From: Pedobacter puniceum
GTDB lineage: Bacteria > Bacteroidota > Bacteroidia > Sphingobacteriales > Sphingobacteriaceae
Direction of reading: 5' to 3'
DNA length: 64,000 nt
Assembly (NCBI RefSeq): GCF_009674685.1
Contig: NZ_WKJI01000001.1
Span: forward strand, 1,364,001 to 1,428,000
Below are positions 10,160 to 19,060 of this stretch, piece by piece (position 1 is the stretch's first letter; each line of letters begins with the position of its first letter). The position numbers were made by a program, and so were the translations under genes. The notes under the pieces were generated by a model. It had not been told where the DNA came from. It did no database searches and saw only the letters and a program-made list of their open reading frames with translations.

Positions 10160-10486
10160 ATGAAATGGTTTCTCACGATATGTTCTTTTTACCTGATGGT
10201 ACTTGCAGCATTGCCTTGTAGCGATGCAAGCAATCTGTGTGAAGATACCGCTCCTAAAATTGAAACCGCCCAAACTCACGACCACAACCAGGATAGCAAC
10301 GATAAATGTAGTCCTTTTTGCTATTGTAATTGCTGTAGCATAAGTATTGCTACTTACCATTTCAAAACTTTTGAAATCGAGCGCCCTAGACCCGCTTTTA
10401 TCGATAAAAAAATTACACTTCGTGATTTTACTTTGATTTCCTTCTACTCGGGGAGTATCTGGCATCCGCCCAAGTTTACTGTTTAA
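10160..10486 (+). CDS. Small exported Cys/His-rich protein (DUF6660-like) at the head of the efflux cassette
   Basis: The 108-aa protein begins MKWFLTICSFYLMVLAALPC, a Sec-type signal. The mature part holds a metal-ligand-like segment with THDHNQDSNDKCSPFCYCNCC (about residues 48-70), then a basic, aromatic C-terminus ending IWHPPKF. Such short Cys/His-rich exported proteins occur directly before CzcA-type pumps in Bacteroidota and are annotated as DUF6660. A periplasmic metal-binding or sensing role is plausible but not shown. An in-frame TTG at 10127 would lengthen it by 11 residues; the ATG at 10160 is preferred because it begins the signal peptide. The efflux pump gene follows after about 240 bp. 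Confidence 0.6.
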   Translation: MKWFLTICSFYLMVLAALPCSDASNLCEDTAPKIETAQTHDHNQDSNDKCSPFCYCNCCSISIATYHFKTFEIERPRPAFIDKKITLRDFTLISFYSGSIWHPPKFTV

Positions 10487-10726
10487 TTTTTGCAGATTTT
10501 CTTAATGCTATTGAAAGCTTATTGCAAGCCTCGTTAAGCCGTATGCCTTTTATTGTTTTTACGGTATTTTCAACGCATTTGCGGGTGTTTTATGTGTTGT
10601 CTTTAAACATTTGTTTATAGAATAATTACAGACATTATTCACTTCATTCAATAGTTATTGGATTATCTGTTGGCTTCTGATTACAAGAAGCAAGAATTTA
10701 TTTGTCAAAAATTTAAACAGATATAC
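10487..10726 (+). promoter_or_regulatory. Intergenic region upstream of the pump gene, with an inverted repeat
   Basis: No gene is seen in this 240-bp AT-rich gap. A perfect inverted repeat GCTTCT-N7-AGAAGC lies at 10673-10691, followed after 3 bases by TTTATTTG at 10695-10702 (one mismatch to TAnnTTTG). The two together could be an operator and -7 element for the pump operon. Only the sequence pattern supports this. Confidence 0.3.
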
Positions 10727-13700
10727 GTGTTAGATAACATCATAAAATTCAGTATCAAGAACAAGCTTGTCGTTGGTATAATGACCTTGTTGCTCATCAT
10801 TTGGGGAGTGTGGAGTGCCACAAAACTTCCCATTGATGCCGTACCCGATATAACTAATAATCAGGTACAAATTATTACCGTTTGTCCTACATTGGCAGGG
10901 CAGGAAGTGGAACAGTTGGTTACATTTCCCATAGAACAAAGTATTGCAAACCTTCCCGATTTGGAAGAAACCCGAAGCATTTCAAGGTTCGGGCTTTCGG
11001 TCATTACTGTGGTGTTTAATGATGATGTGGACATTTATTTTGCCCGACAACTTGTCAATGAAAAATTGAAAGAAGCCGAACAAAACATTCCACAAGGAAT
11101 AGGAACGCCCGAACTAGCACCAGTAAGCACAGGACTGGGCGAAGTTTATCAATACATTTTACACCCGAAAAAAGGGAGCGAAAACAAATACAACGCCAAA
11201 GACCTGCGAACTATGCAGGATTGGATTGTTGCCCGTCAACTAAGGGGAACACCGGGTATTGCCGAAGTGAACAGTTTTGGTGGCGAACTAAAACAATACG
11301 AAGTAGCCGTAAACCCAAATCGTTTAAAGTCACTGGGTATAAGTGTTACGGATATTTTCAACGCTCTTGAAAAAAATAATCAAAATACTGGTGGAGCATA
11401 CATTGACAAAAAGCCAAATGCTTATTTTATACGAGGTATTGGTTTTGTTACGTCATTAGAAGATATTAGAAACATAGCGGTAAAAAACGTTACTGGGAGC
11501 GTGCCTATTTTCATAAAAGATGTTGCTAAAGTTCAGTTTGGAGAGGCGGTTCGCTATGGAGCAATGACTTACAATGGAGAAGTTGATGCTGTTGGTGGTG
11601 TGGTAATGATGCTCAAAGGCGAAAACAGTAACGAAGTAGTAAATCGCATCAAAGAAAAGTTACCCATTATTCAAAAATCACTACCTGATGATGTGGTGAT
11701 TGAGCCTTATTTGGACCGAACCGATTTGGTTGGCAGAGCTATTAGTACCGTTCAAAAGAATTTGATTGAGGGCGCATTGATAGTTATTTTCGTATTGGTG
11801 CTGTTTTTAGGCAATTTACGAGCGGGATTGATTGTTGCTTCTGCCATCCCTTTGTCGATGCTATTTGCATTGGGAATGATGAAAGTCTTCGGGGTAAGTG
11901 CCAACCTTATGAGCCTGGGTGCGATAGATTTTGGACTGATTGTAGATGGTGCTGTTATAGTTGTGGAAGCAACCTTGCATCATTTAGGTTTAAGAAAATC
12001 GACACAAAGGTTATCGCAACAGGAAATGGATAGCGAAGTATTTACGTCCGCTTCCAAAATCCGTACTAGTGCAGCGTTTGGAGAAATCATTATCCTAATC
12101 GTTTACATTCCGATACTTACCTTATCAGGTGTTGAAGGCAAAATGTTTACGCCAATGGCTCAAACAGTCGGTTTTGCAATTTTCGGAGCATTGATTTTAT
12201 CCTTAACCTATATTCCGATGATGTGTGCTTTGTTCCTGTCTAAAAAGCCATCGCACAAAGAAACTATTTCGGATAAAATGATGAATTGGCTACAAAGAAA
12301 ATATCAACCGTTATTGGAAAAAGCCATCGATATAAAATATTGGTTAGTGGGTATTACAGTTGCCGTATTTGCTTTTAGTCTTTTCTTATTTAGTCGAATG
12401 GGTGGTGAATTCATACCACAATTGCAGGAAGGAGATTTTGCATTCCACTGCATTTTGCCACAAGGCAGTTCATTGAGCCAAAGTATTGAAACTTCTATGC
12501 AAGCTTCAAGAATTATTAAAGAGTTTGATGAAGTAAAAATGGTTGTTGGCAAGACCGGTGCAGCAGAAGTTCCAACTGACCCAATGCCTCCCGAAGCTAC
12601 CGATATGATGATATTACTCAAACCTCAAAGCGAATGGGAAAGCGGTAGAAGTTATGATGAATTAGCAGACGCCATCAGCGAAAAACTAGAAGCGATACCT
12701 GGTGTGTTTTTTGAAAAGAACCAGCCGATACAAATGCGTTTCAATGAATTGATGACTGGTATCAGGCAAGATGTTGCAGTGAAAATATTTGGAGAAAATT
12801 TAGATACACTGGCTTTGAATGCTGATAAAGTAAGCAAGGTCATTCAAACAGTACAAGGGGCCACTGCTCCGCAAGTAGAACGAGTAAGCGGATTGCCTCA
12901 AATCAATGTAGAGTACGACCGAACACGGCTCGCCAATTATGGAATAAATATAGAAGAGGTTAACAATGTACTAAGCACTGCATTTGCGGGAAAAAAAGCT
13001 GGGTTGGTTTATGAAAATGAAAGGCGATTTGACTTAGTTGTACGGTTGGACAGTATATATAGAACCGACATAGAGGATGTAAATAACCTGATGATACCAA
13101 CTTCAACTGGCAATCAAATTCCATTATCGCAAGTAGCAAGGATTGATTATAAATTAGGACCAGCACAGATAAGCCGTGATGATGGTAAACGCAGAATTGT
13201 AATTGGGTTTAACGTTGCAGGCAGGGATGTGCAAAGTGTGGTAGAAGAAATTCAACAAAAATTAAATACACAAGTAAAATTACCGCCGGGTTATTATTTC
13301 ACCTATGGCGGCCAGTTTGAAAATTTACAGGAAGCCAGCAACCGATTAATGATTGCCGTTCCCGTTTCGTTGTTGTTGATTTTCGTATTGCTCTATTTTA
13401 CTTTCCGTTCCTTCAAGCAGGCAGGTTTAATATTTACCGCAATTCCAATGAGTGCCATTGGTGGTATATTGGCTTTATTGCTTCGTGGTATGCCTTTCAG
13501 CATTAGTGCAGGGATTGGTTTTATCGCATTGTTTGGTGTTGCCGTACTCAATGGAATTGTATTGATAGGGACTTTCAACCAACTGGAAAAAGAAGGAATG
13601 AAAGATGTCTTTAAAAGAGTAATTGAAGGAACTAAAATCCGTTTGCGACCGGTTTTGATGACGGCAACCGTTGCAAGTTTAGGATTTTTGCCAATGGCAT

Positions 13701-15094
13701 TGAGCAGCAGTGCAGGTGCAGAAGTTCAAAAGCCTTTAGCAACCGTAGTTATTGGAGGACTGGTTACAGCAACTTTCCTGACGCTGTTTGTACTACCGTT
13801 GCTCTACATCATTTTTAATTCAAAAATTAATTTAAAAAGAAAATCGCAAGTGAAACCAATTGCAACCATCATTGTATTGCTGCTATCATTGGCAGGCTTT
13901 ACAGCAAATGCGCAAACACAAAATCTATCAAGTGTTGATGATGCGATAAATATTGCACTTCAAAATAATAAAACCATAAAAGCTTCAGATTTAGAAATTG
14001 ATGCCAGCAAAGCTTTGAAAAAGACAGCCGGAGAATTACCTAAATTAGATTTTAATGCACAATTGGGACAATACAATAGTATGAAATTCGACCAGTCTTT
14101 TCAGATGTCGCAAACCATTCCTTTTCCTTCACTATTCGGAGCAAAAAAAGAATTGATTAATGCTGAAATAAAAGGCAAAGAATTGCAGAAAAACTTGAGT
14201 GTTTTAGAATTGAAAAATCAGGTGCGTACATATTATTATCAAATTTTATACTTGCAACACAATCAAAAACAATTGCAAGAACTAGACAGTTTGTACAATA
14301 ATTTCATAAGTATTGCAGAGCTTCGTTATAAAACTGGCGACACCAAAAAAGTGGACATCAGCACAGCGGAAGCTAAGAAAGGCGAAATCAATTTATTGCT
14401 AAAACAAAATGGAGTGTTCTTATCCAATGCCGTTGCCAATCTGAAAACATTGATGAACACAAAAGACGATTTTACCATTGCAGAAAACGGAATATTTCAA
14501 CCTTTGCAAATTTCTAATTTATTGGATAATGATGCAGTAGCCAATCACCCTGCTATTCAATCCTTATATCAGGATGCGGTTATTGCAGAACAGACCAAAA
14601 AGGTAGAACGTTCGAAAGGTTTACCCGATTTTACGATTGGCTACGTCAATCAGTCTTTAATTGGTTTTCAAAATGTGAATGGAACAGAGAAATTTTTCAA
14701 TGGTGGAAACCGGTTTAATTCTGTAAATATCGGTATTGCAATACCAATTACTTACGGTGCTACCAAAGCCAGGATTAAATCTTTGGATTACAGGAAACAA
14801 GCCGCTGAAGCCAATGCTCAACAGCAACAGAAAACATTGACAACGCAAATGCAGAATGCTTTGCAACAATATCAGCAAGATATGCAGCAATACAATTATT
14901 TTCAGCAGGAAGCTTTACCTAATGCTAAGGACATTGTATCGGCAGCACAATTGGGTTACAAAACGGGCGACATCGGTTATGTAGAATATCTTTTTGCCTT
15001 GCAAACCGCAACCGATATTCAGTTGAATTACCTCAAAAGTATTCAGCAGGTAAACCAGTCTGTAATCAATATTTATTCATTCATCAATCAATAA
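10727..15094 (+). CDS. czcA: CzcA-type heavy-metal RND pump fused to a CzcC/TolC-like outer-membrane factor
   Basis: The N-terminal ~1035 residues are a heavy-metal RND permease: the first helix is followed by KLPIDAVPDITNNQVQI, and the fourth helix carries LGAIDFGLIVDGAVIVVE (near 397-414), the DFG...D signature of CzcA/CnrA/NccA-type Zn/Co/Cd/Ni pumps rather than CusA. It would use the proton gradient to export divalent cations. After the last permease helix comes a signal-like segment ending TANAQ (about 1045-1062). The remaining ~390 residues are a TolC-family factor with two helical-hairpin halves (SSVDDAINIALQNNKTIKA; AAQLGYKTGDIGYVEYLFALQ). Such fusions are known in Bacteroidota. GTG at 10727 is chosen because it gives the usual LDNIIKFSIKNK start; an in-frame TTG at 10658 is unlikely. 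CzcB follows 6 bp later. Confidence 0.88.
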   Translation: MLDNIIKFSIKNKLVVGIMTLLLIIWGVWSATKLPIDAVPDITNNQVQIITVCPTLAGQEVEQLVTFPIEQSIANLPDLEETRSISRFGLSVITVVFNDDVDIYFARQLVNEKLKEAEQNIPQGIGTPELAPVSTGLGEVYQYILHPKKGSENKYNAKDLRTMQDWIVARQLRGTPGIAEVNSFGGELKQYEVAVNPNRLKSLGISVTDIFNALEKNNQNTGGAYIDKKPNAYFIRGIGFVTSLEDIRNIAVKNVTGSVPIFIKDVAKVQFGEAVRYGAMTYNGEVDAVGGVVMMLKGENSNEVVNRIKEKLPIIQKSLPDDVVIEPYLDRTDLVGRAISTVQKNLIEGALIVIFVLVLFLGNLRAGLIVASAIPLSMLFALGMMKVFGVSANLMSLGAIDFGLIVDGAVIVVEATLHHLGLRKSTQRLSQQEMDSEVFTSASKIRTSAAFGEIIILIVYIPILTLSGVEGKMFTPMAQTVGFAIFGALILSLTYIPMMCALFLSKKPSHKETISDKMMNWLQRKYQPLLEKAIDIKYWLVGITVAVFAFSLFLFSRMGGEFIPQLQEGDFAFHCILPQGSSLSQSIETSMQASRIIKEFDEVKMVVGKTGAAEVPTDPMPPEATDMMILLKPQSEWESGRSYDELADAISEKLEAIPGVFFEKNQPIQMRFNELMTGIRQDVAVKIFGENLDTLALNADKVSKVIQTVQGATAPQVERVSGLPQINVEYDRTRLANYGINIEEVNNVLSTAFAGKKAGLVYENERRFDLVVRLDSIYRTDIEDVNNLMIPTSTGNQIPLSQVARIDYKLGPAQISRDDGKRRIVIGFNVAGRDVQSVVEEIQQKLNTQVKLPPGYYFTYGGQFENLQEASNRLMIAVPVSLLLIFVLLYFTFRSFKQAGLIFTAIPMSAIGGILALLLRGMPFSISAGIGFIALFGVAVLNGIVLIGTFNQLEKEGMKDVFKRVIEGTKIRLRPVLMTATVASLGFLPMALSSSAGAEVQKPLATVVIGGLVTATFLTLFVLPLLYIIFNSKINLKRKSQVKPIATIIVLLLSLAGFTANAQTQNLSSVDDAINIALQNNKTIKASDLEIDASKALKKTAGELPKLDFNAQLGQYNSMKFDQSFQMSQTIPFPSLFGAKKELINAEIKGKELQKNLSVLELKNQVRTYYYQILYLQHNQKQLQELDSLYNNFISIAELRYKTGDTKKVDISTAEAKKGEINLLLKQNGVFLSNAVANLKTLMNTKDDFTIAENGIFQPLQISNLLDNDAVANHPAIQSLYQDAVIAEQTKKVERSKGLPDFTIGYVNQSLIGFQNVNGTEKFFNGGNRFNSVNIGIAIPITYGATKARIKSLDYRKQAAEANAQQQQKTLTTQMQNALQQYQQDMQQYNYFQQEALPNAKDIVSAAQLGYKTGDIGYVEYLFALQTATDIQLNYLKSIQQVNQSVINIYSFINQ

Positions 15095-15100
15095 GTACAA

Positions 15101-16372
15101 ATGAAATTTAATATAAATAAAATCACGTTGATAGCAGCGATAGCTGTTTTAATGTTAACTTTTTCTGCCTGCAAAAATGATAAGCCAGCCGAAGATAAAT
15201 CTGCCGAAACCAAAACTGCAGGGAAAGAAGAAGCCGCCCACGAAGATGAAACAGCAGCCATTGCCACACTTACCGAAGAACAAATAAAAACAGTAGGCAT
15301 CCAATTAGGCGCAATAGAACACAAGGAATTGACAGCGACCATCAAAGCAAATGGAAATTTGAAAGTTCCTAATAACAACAAAGCCAACGCCACTTCTTTG
15401 TACGGAGGTGTGATAAAATCGCTGAAAGTTCAAATCGGAGATTATGTAAGAAAAGGTCAGGTAATTGCTACTATTGCCAATCCGCAGTTTATACAATTGC
15501 AGGAAGAATATCTTACCATTGGAAGTAAAATTACTTTTGCCGAGCAAGAAGTGCAACGCCAACAGGAACTGAATGCAGGCAATGCCGGCGCTTTGAAAAA
15601 TTTGCAAAACTCAACTGCCGAGCTCAAAGCGCTTCGCACACGAAAAGCATCATTGCAACAGCAAATACAGCTTATGGGCATTAATCCAAATTCAATCTCA
15701 AACAGCAATTTGAAATCGGCATTGTTGGTTACAAGCCCATTGAACGGAACGATAAGTAATTTGTATGCCACAATAGGCAGTTATGTTGATGCTTCTTCGC
15801 CAGTTGCCGAAATTGTTGACAACACTTCATTGCATTTGGATTTACAGGTTTTTGAAAAAGATTTGCCACAGGTAAAAGTAGGACAAACCATTCATTTTAC
15901 TTTAACCAATAATCCTACAACAGAGTATGATGCTACGGTTTTCAGCATCGGTTCATCCTTTGAAAATGAGAGCAAAACCATTGCCGTTCACTGCCGTGTA
16001 AATGGCAATAAAAGCGGTTTAATTGATGGAATGAACATCACAGGAATTGTAAGCCTCAATAACGTAACAACGCCTTCTGTACCTAACGATGCGATTGTAA
16101 ATGCCGATGGCAAATATTACATTTTTGTACAAACAGATAAAGAAGTAGAAGTGCATCACGAAGAAGGCGAAAAAGAGGGCGAAGAAAAAGACCATAAAGA
16201 AGATAAAACCGCCAAAAATTTTGAAAAAGTAGAAGTGCTGAAAGGCGTATCTGATATGGGTTATACCGCAGTAACATTTTTAAATCAAATTCCTGCCGAT
16301 GCAAAAATTGTAGTAAAAGGAGCATTTTTCGTAAATGCAAAATTGAGCAATGCAGGTGGTCACGAACATTAA
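15101..16372 (+). CDS. czcB: CzcB-like periplasmic adaptor lipoprotein of the RND efflux system
   Basis: This 423-aa protein has a lipoprotein signal (LMLTFSAC, Cys24) and is a membrane-fusion adaptor. It shows the lipoyl-like halves (GGVIKSLKVQIGDYVRKGQVIATI and SPLNGTISNLYATIGSYVDASSPVAEI) around a coiled-coil hairpin (about 140-200), then beta-barrel and membrane-proximal domains. Near residues 347-367 a His/Glu/Lys-rich insertion (HHEEGEKEGEEKDHKEDK) could bind metal, and the last residues (GGHEH) add two more His. It bridges the CzcA permease and the CzcC-like channel. The gene lies between the pump gene (6-bp gap) and the CzcN-like gene (12-bp gap), so the cassette is an operon. Confidence 0.88.
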   Translation: MKFNINKITLIAAIAVLMLTFSACKNDKPAEDKSAETKTAGKEEAAHEDETAAIATLTEEQIKTVGIQLGAIEHKELTATIKANGNLKVPNNNKANATSLYGGVIKSLKVQIGDYVRKGQVIATIANPQFIQLQEEYLTIGSKITFAEQEVQRQQELNAGNAGALKNLQNSTAELKALRTRKASLQQQIQLMGINPNSISNSNLKSALLVTSPLNGTISNLYATIGSYVDASSPVAEIVDNTSLHLDLQVFEKDLPQVKVGQTIHFTLTNNPTTEYDATVFSIGSSFENESKTIAVHCRVNGNKSGLIDGMNITGIVSLNNVTTPSVPNDAIVNADGKYYIFVQTDKEVEVHHEEGEKEGEEKDHKEDKTAKNFEKVEVLKGVSDMGYTAVTFLNQIPADAKIVVKGAFFVNAKLSNAGGHEH

Positions 16373-16384
16373 AAATTGAACGAT

Positions 16385-16984
16385 ATGATTTGGTTGAAAT
16401 TTTATTTGCCATTGTATTTGGTGTTGTATATGATGGTAGCTTTTGTGCTACCATCATATCGCACTTACAAGCAAACAGGCATCAACCCCGTAAAATTTGG
16501 CAAAACGGATAATGCACACGACTATATCGGATTTGTGATGAAAATATTGATAGCATTGCTTTTCGTAGCTGTTTTCATTTATTCATTCAGTGATAATGTT
16601 TATCAATATTTAGTGCCGATTTCTTATTTAATGAAAGATTTATTTTTAATAATCGGATTAATTCTGATACACCTTTCATTACTATGGATTTCGGTGGCCC
16701 AATATCAAATGAGTTACAGTTGGCGAATTGGTATTGATGAAAGCAATAAAACCGAATTAATCACAAAAGGACTGTTTTCCTATAGCCGGAACCCAATTTT
16801 CTTAGGAATGATAATCAGTGTTGGGGGAATATTTTTTATACTGCCCAATGCACTTACATTTTTTCTGATGCTTTCAACTTATATCGTTATCCAAATTCAG
16901 ATAAGACAGGAAGAAGAATTTTTGAAAAAACAACACGGAGAACAATATTTAATTTATAAAAAAACAACTAAAAGGCTATTCTAA
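16385..16984 (+). CDS. CzcN-like membrane methyltransferase (isoprenylcysteine carboxyl methyltransferase family)
   Basis: The 199-aa integral membrane protein has about five hydrophobic segments and a C-terminal ICMT/PEMT-type block: TKGLFSYSRNPIFLGM, then QIRQEEEFLKKQHGEQYLIYKK, which bind S-adenosylmethionine in this family. Members named CzcN or NccN accompany Czc/Ncc pumps in Cupriavidus, where they affect metal resistance by an unclear mechanism. The position here, between czcB and a P-type ATPase gene, fits that. ATG 16385 is chosen over the TTG at 16376. The stop overlaps the ATPase start by one base (TAATG), so translation is probably coupled. Confidence 0.72.
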   Translation: MIWLKFYLPLYLVLYMMVAFVLPSYRTYKQTGINPVKFGKTDNAHDYIGFVMKILIALLFVAVFIYSFSDNVYQYLVPISYLMKDLFLIIGLILIHLSLLWISVAQYQMSYSWRIGIDESNKTELITKGLFSYSRNPIFLGMIISVGGIFFILPNALTFFLMLSTYIVIQIQIRQEEEFLKKQHGEQYLIYKKTTKRLF

Positions 16985-19023
16985 TGGAACACAAACATAA
17001 ATACGATGCACAAGGCAAACAGCTTTGTTGCACAGCACAAGAAGAAAAAATATATACCGATGCCAATGCTAAAAAATTATTAGAAAAGCATCACGACGAC
17101 GATGGACATAATCACGAACACAGTGACGATGACGGTCATAACCACGGGAGTACGGACAAATCTACGTTTCAAATGTTTTTACCAGCCATTATCAGCTTTG
17201 TATTGCTGATGATAGCCATTGCTTTTGACAATTGGTTTCCACAATCCTGGTTCACAGGTTGGGTTAGAGTTATTTGGTACATTGTTGCCTATGCACCGGT
17301 TGGATTTCCTGTAATCAAGGAAGCATTTGAAAGCATTCGCAAAAGCGATGTATTTTCAGAATTTTTATTGATGAGTATTGCCACCATTGGAGCTTTTGCG
17401 ATTGGCGAATATCCCGAAGGTGTAGCCGTAATGTTGTTTTATGCCGTTGGCGAAGTATTCCAGACTTTAGCCGTGACAAGAGCCAAAGCCAACATCAAAA
17501 CTTTGCTCGACCAAAGACCTGATGAAGTAACGATTTTAGAAAACAACCAATCCAAAACTGTAAAAGCAGAAAGTGTAAACATCGGTACTATCATTCAATT
17601 AAAACCCGGAGAAAAATTAGGATTGGACGGAGAATTATTGTCCGAAACCGCTTCATTCAACACAGCAGCATTGACCGGAGAAAGCAAGCCTGACACCAAA
17701 ACAAAAGGCGAAACTGTATTGGCGGGAATGATAAATTTAAATACAGTAGCACAAGTAAAAGTAACGACTGCTTATACTGATAGCAAACTTTCTAAAATTT
17801 TAGAATTGGTACAAAACGCCACAGCACAAAAAGCACCGACAGAATTATTCATTCGGAAATTCGCGAAAATCTATACACCGATTGTTGTTTTATTGGCAGT
17901 GCTTATTACCATTGTTCCTTACTTTTTTGTTGATAATTATGTGTTCAGTCAATGGTTGTATAGAGCATTGGTGTTTTTGGTTATTTCTTGTCCTTGTGCT
18001 TTGGTTATCAGCATTCCTTTAGGGTATTTTGGTGGAATTGGTGCAGCTTCTAAAAATGGAATTTTATTTAAAGGAAGCAACTTTTTAGATGTACTTGCAG
18101 CTATTAAAAATGTAGTAATGGATAAAACCGGTACGATGACAGAAGGCGTTTTCAAAGTACAGGAAGTGATTTTAAAACCAGAATTCAATAAAGACGAAAT
18201 TCTGAAATTGGTAAATGCATTAGAAAGTCAAAGCACACATCCCGTTGCAACTGCCATTCATCAGTATGTAGGCGAAATTGATAATTCCATAAAATTAGAA
18301 AACACAGAAGAAATAGCAGGTCACGGTTTGAAAGCTACCGTAAACGAAAAAGAATTATTGGTAGGTAATTTCAAATTGATGGATAAGTTCAGTATCAGTT
18401 ATGATTTAGACCCAAGCACAATCGTGTACACGCTAATAGCCATTGCTTACAATGGTAAATTTGCAGGCTACATCACCATTGCCGACAGCATCAAAGAAGA
18501 TGCACAGCTAACCATTGATAAATTAAAAGCATTAGGTGTAAAAACTACAATGCTAAGCGGAGATAAAAACACCGTGGTAAAATTTGTTGCTGATAAATTA
18601 GGAATTAATAATGCCTTTGGCGATTTATTGCCGGAAGACAAAGTAAACAAGGTAAGAGAAATCAAAGTGAAAAGCGAAACCGTAGCATTTGTGGGCGATG
18701 GTGTGAACGATGCTCCTGTTGTAGCATTGAGTGATGTAGGTATTGCGATGGGTGGTTTGGGAAGCGATGCCACTATTGAAACTGCCGATGTGGTTATTCA
18801 GGATGATAAACCAAGCAAAATCCCGATGGCAATTAATATCGGAAAACAGACCAAGAAAATAGTTTGGCAGAATATCATTTTAGCATTTGTGGTAAAAGGG
18901 ATTGTGCTCATTTTAGGAGCAGGTGGTTTAGCCACTATGTGGGAAGCCGTTTTTGCAGACGTAGGGGTAGCATTATTGGCAATTTTAAACGCTGTACGAA
19001 TACAACGGATGAAATTTGATTAA
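16984..19023 (+). CDS. Heavy-metal P1B-type ATPase (ZntA/CadA-like)
   Basis: The 679-aa protein exports divalent metal from the cytoplasm using ATP. It carries the metal-site CPC in SCPCALVISIPLG (near 335), the phosphorylation site DKTGTMTEG (near 380), a HP-type SQSTHPVATAI segment and GDGVNDAPVVALSDVGIAMG (near 572). The CPC with downstream features suits Zn/Cd/Pb ATPases better than copper ones, but specificity is inferred. Instead of a classical HMA domain the N-terminus has a His/Asp-rich stretch (about residues 36-58, with repeated DDGHNH), likely a metal-binding region. It is the last gene of the cassette, coupled to the CzcN-like gene, and convergent with the ORF6N gene 37 bp away. 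Confidence 0.9.
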   Translation: MEHKHKYDAQGKQLCCTAQEEKIYTDANAKKLLEKHHDDDGHNHEHSDDDGHNHGSTDKSTFQMFLPAIISFVLLMIAIAFDNWFPQSWFTGWVRVIWYIVAYAPVGFPVIKEAFESIRKSDVFSEFLLMSIATIGAFAIGEYPEGVAVMLFYAVGEVFQTLAVTRAKANIKTLLDQRPDEVTILENNQSKTVKAESVNIGTIIQLKPGEKLGLDGELLSETASFNTAALTGESKPDTKTKGETVLAGMINLNTVAQVKVTTAYTDSKLSKILELVQNATAQKAPTELFIRKFAKIYTPIVVLLAVLITIVPYFFVDNYVFSQWLYRALVFLVISCPCALVISIPLGYFGGIGAASKNGILFKGSNFLDVLAAIKNVVMDKTGTMTEGVFKVQEVILKPEFNKDEILKLVNALESQSTHPVATAIHQYVGEIDNSIKLENTEEIAGHGLKATVNEKELLVGNFKLMDKFSISYDLDPSTIVYTLIAIAYNGKFAGYITIADSIKEDAQLTIDKLKALGVKTTMLSGDKNTVVKFVADKLGINNAFGDLLPEDKVNKVREIKVKSETVAFVGDGVNDAPVVALSDVGIAMGGLGSDATIETADVVIQDDKPSKIPMAINIGKQTKKIVWQNIILAFVVKGIVLILGAGGLATMWEAVFADVGVALLAILNAVRIQRMKFD

Positions 19024-19060
19024 GTAATATAAAACTTCGGAAAACTTCAGAAGGATTTGC

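Noticed and set aside
10727-15094. Calling the pump CusA (copper/silver)
   Set aside because: The fourth-helix motif is DFG...D as in CzcA-type divalent pumps, not the Cus type; the neighbours CzcN and a Zn/Cd-like ATPase agree.
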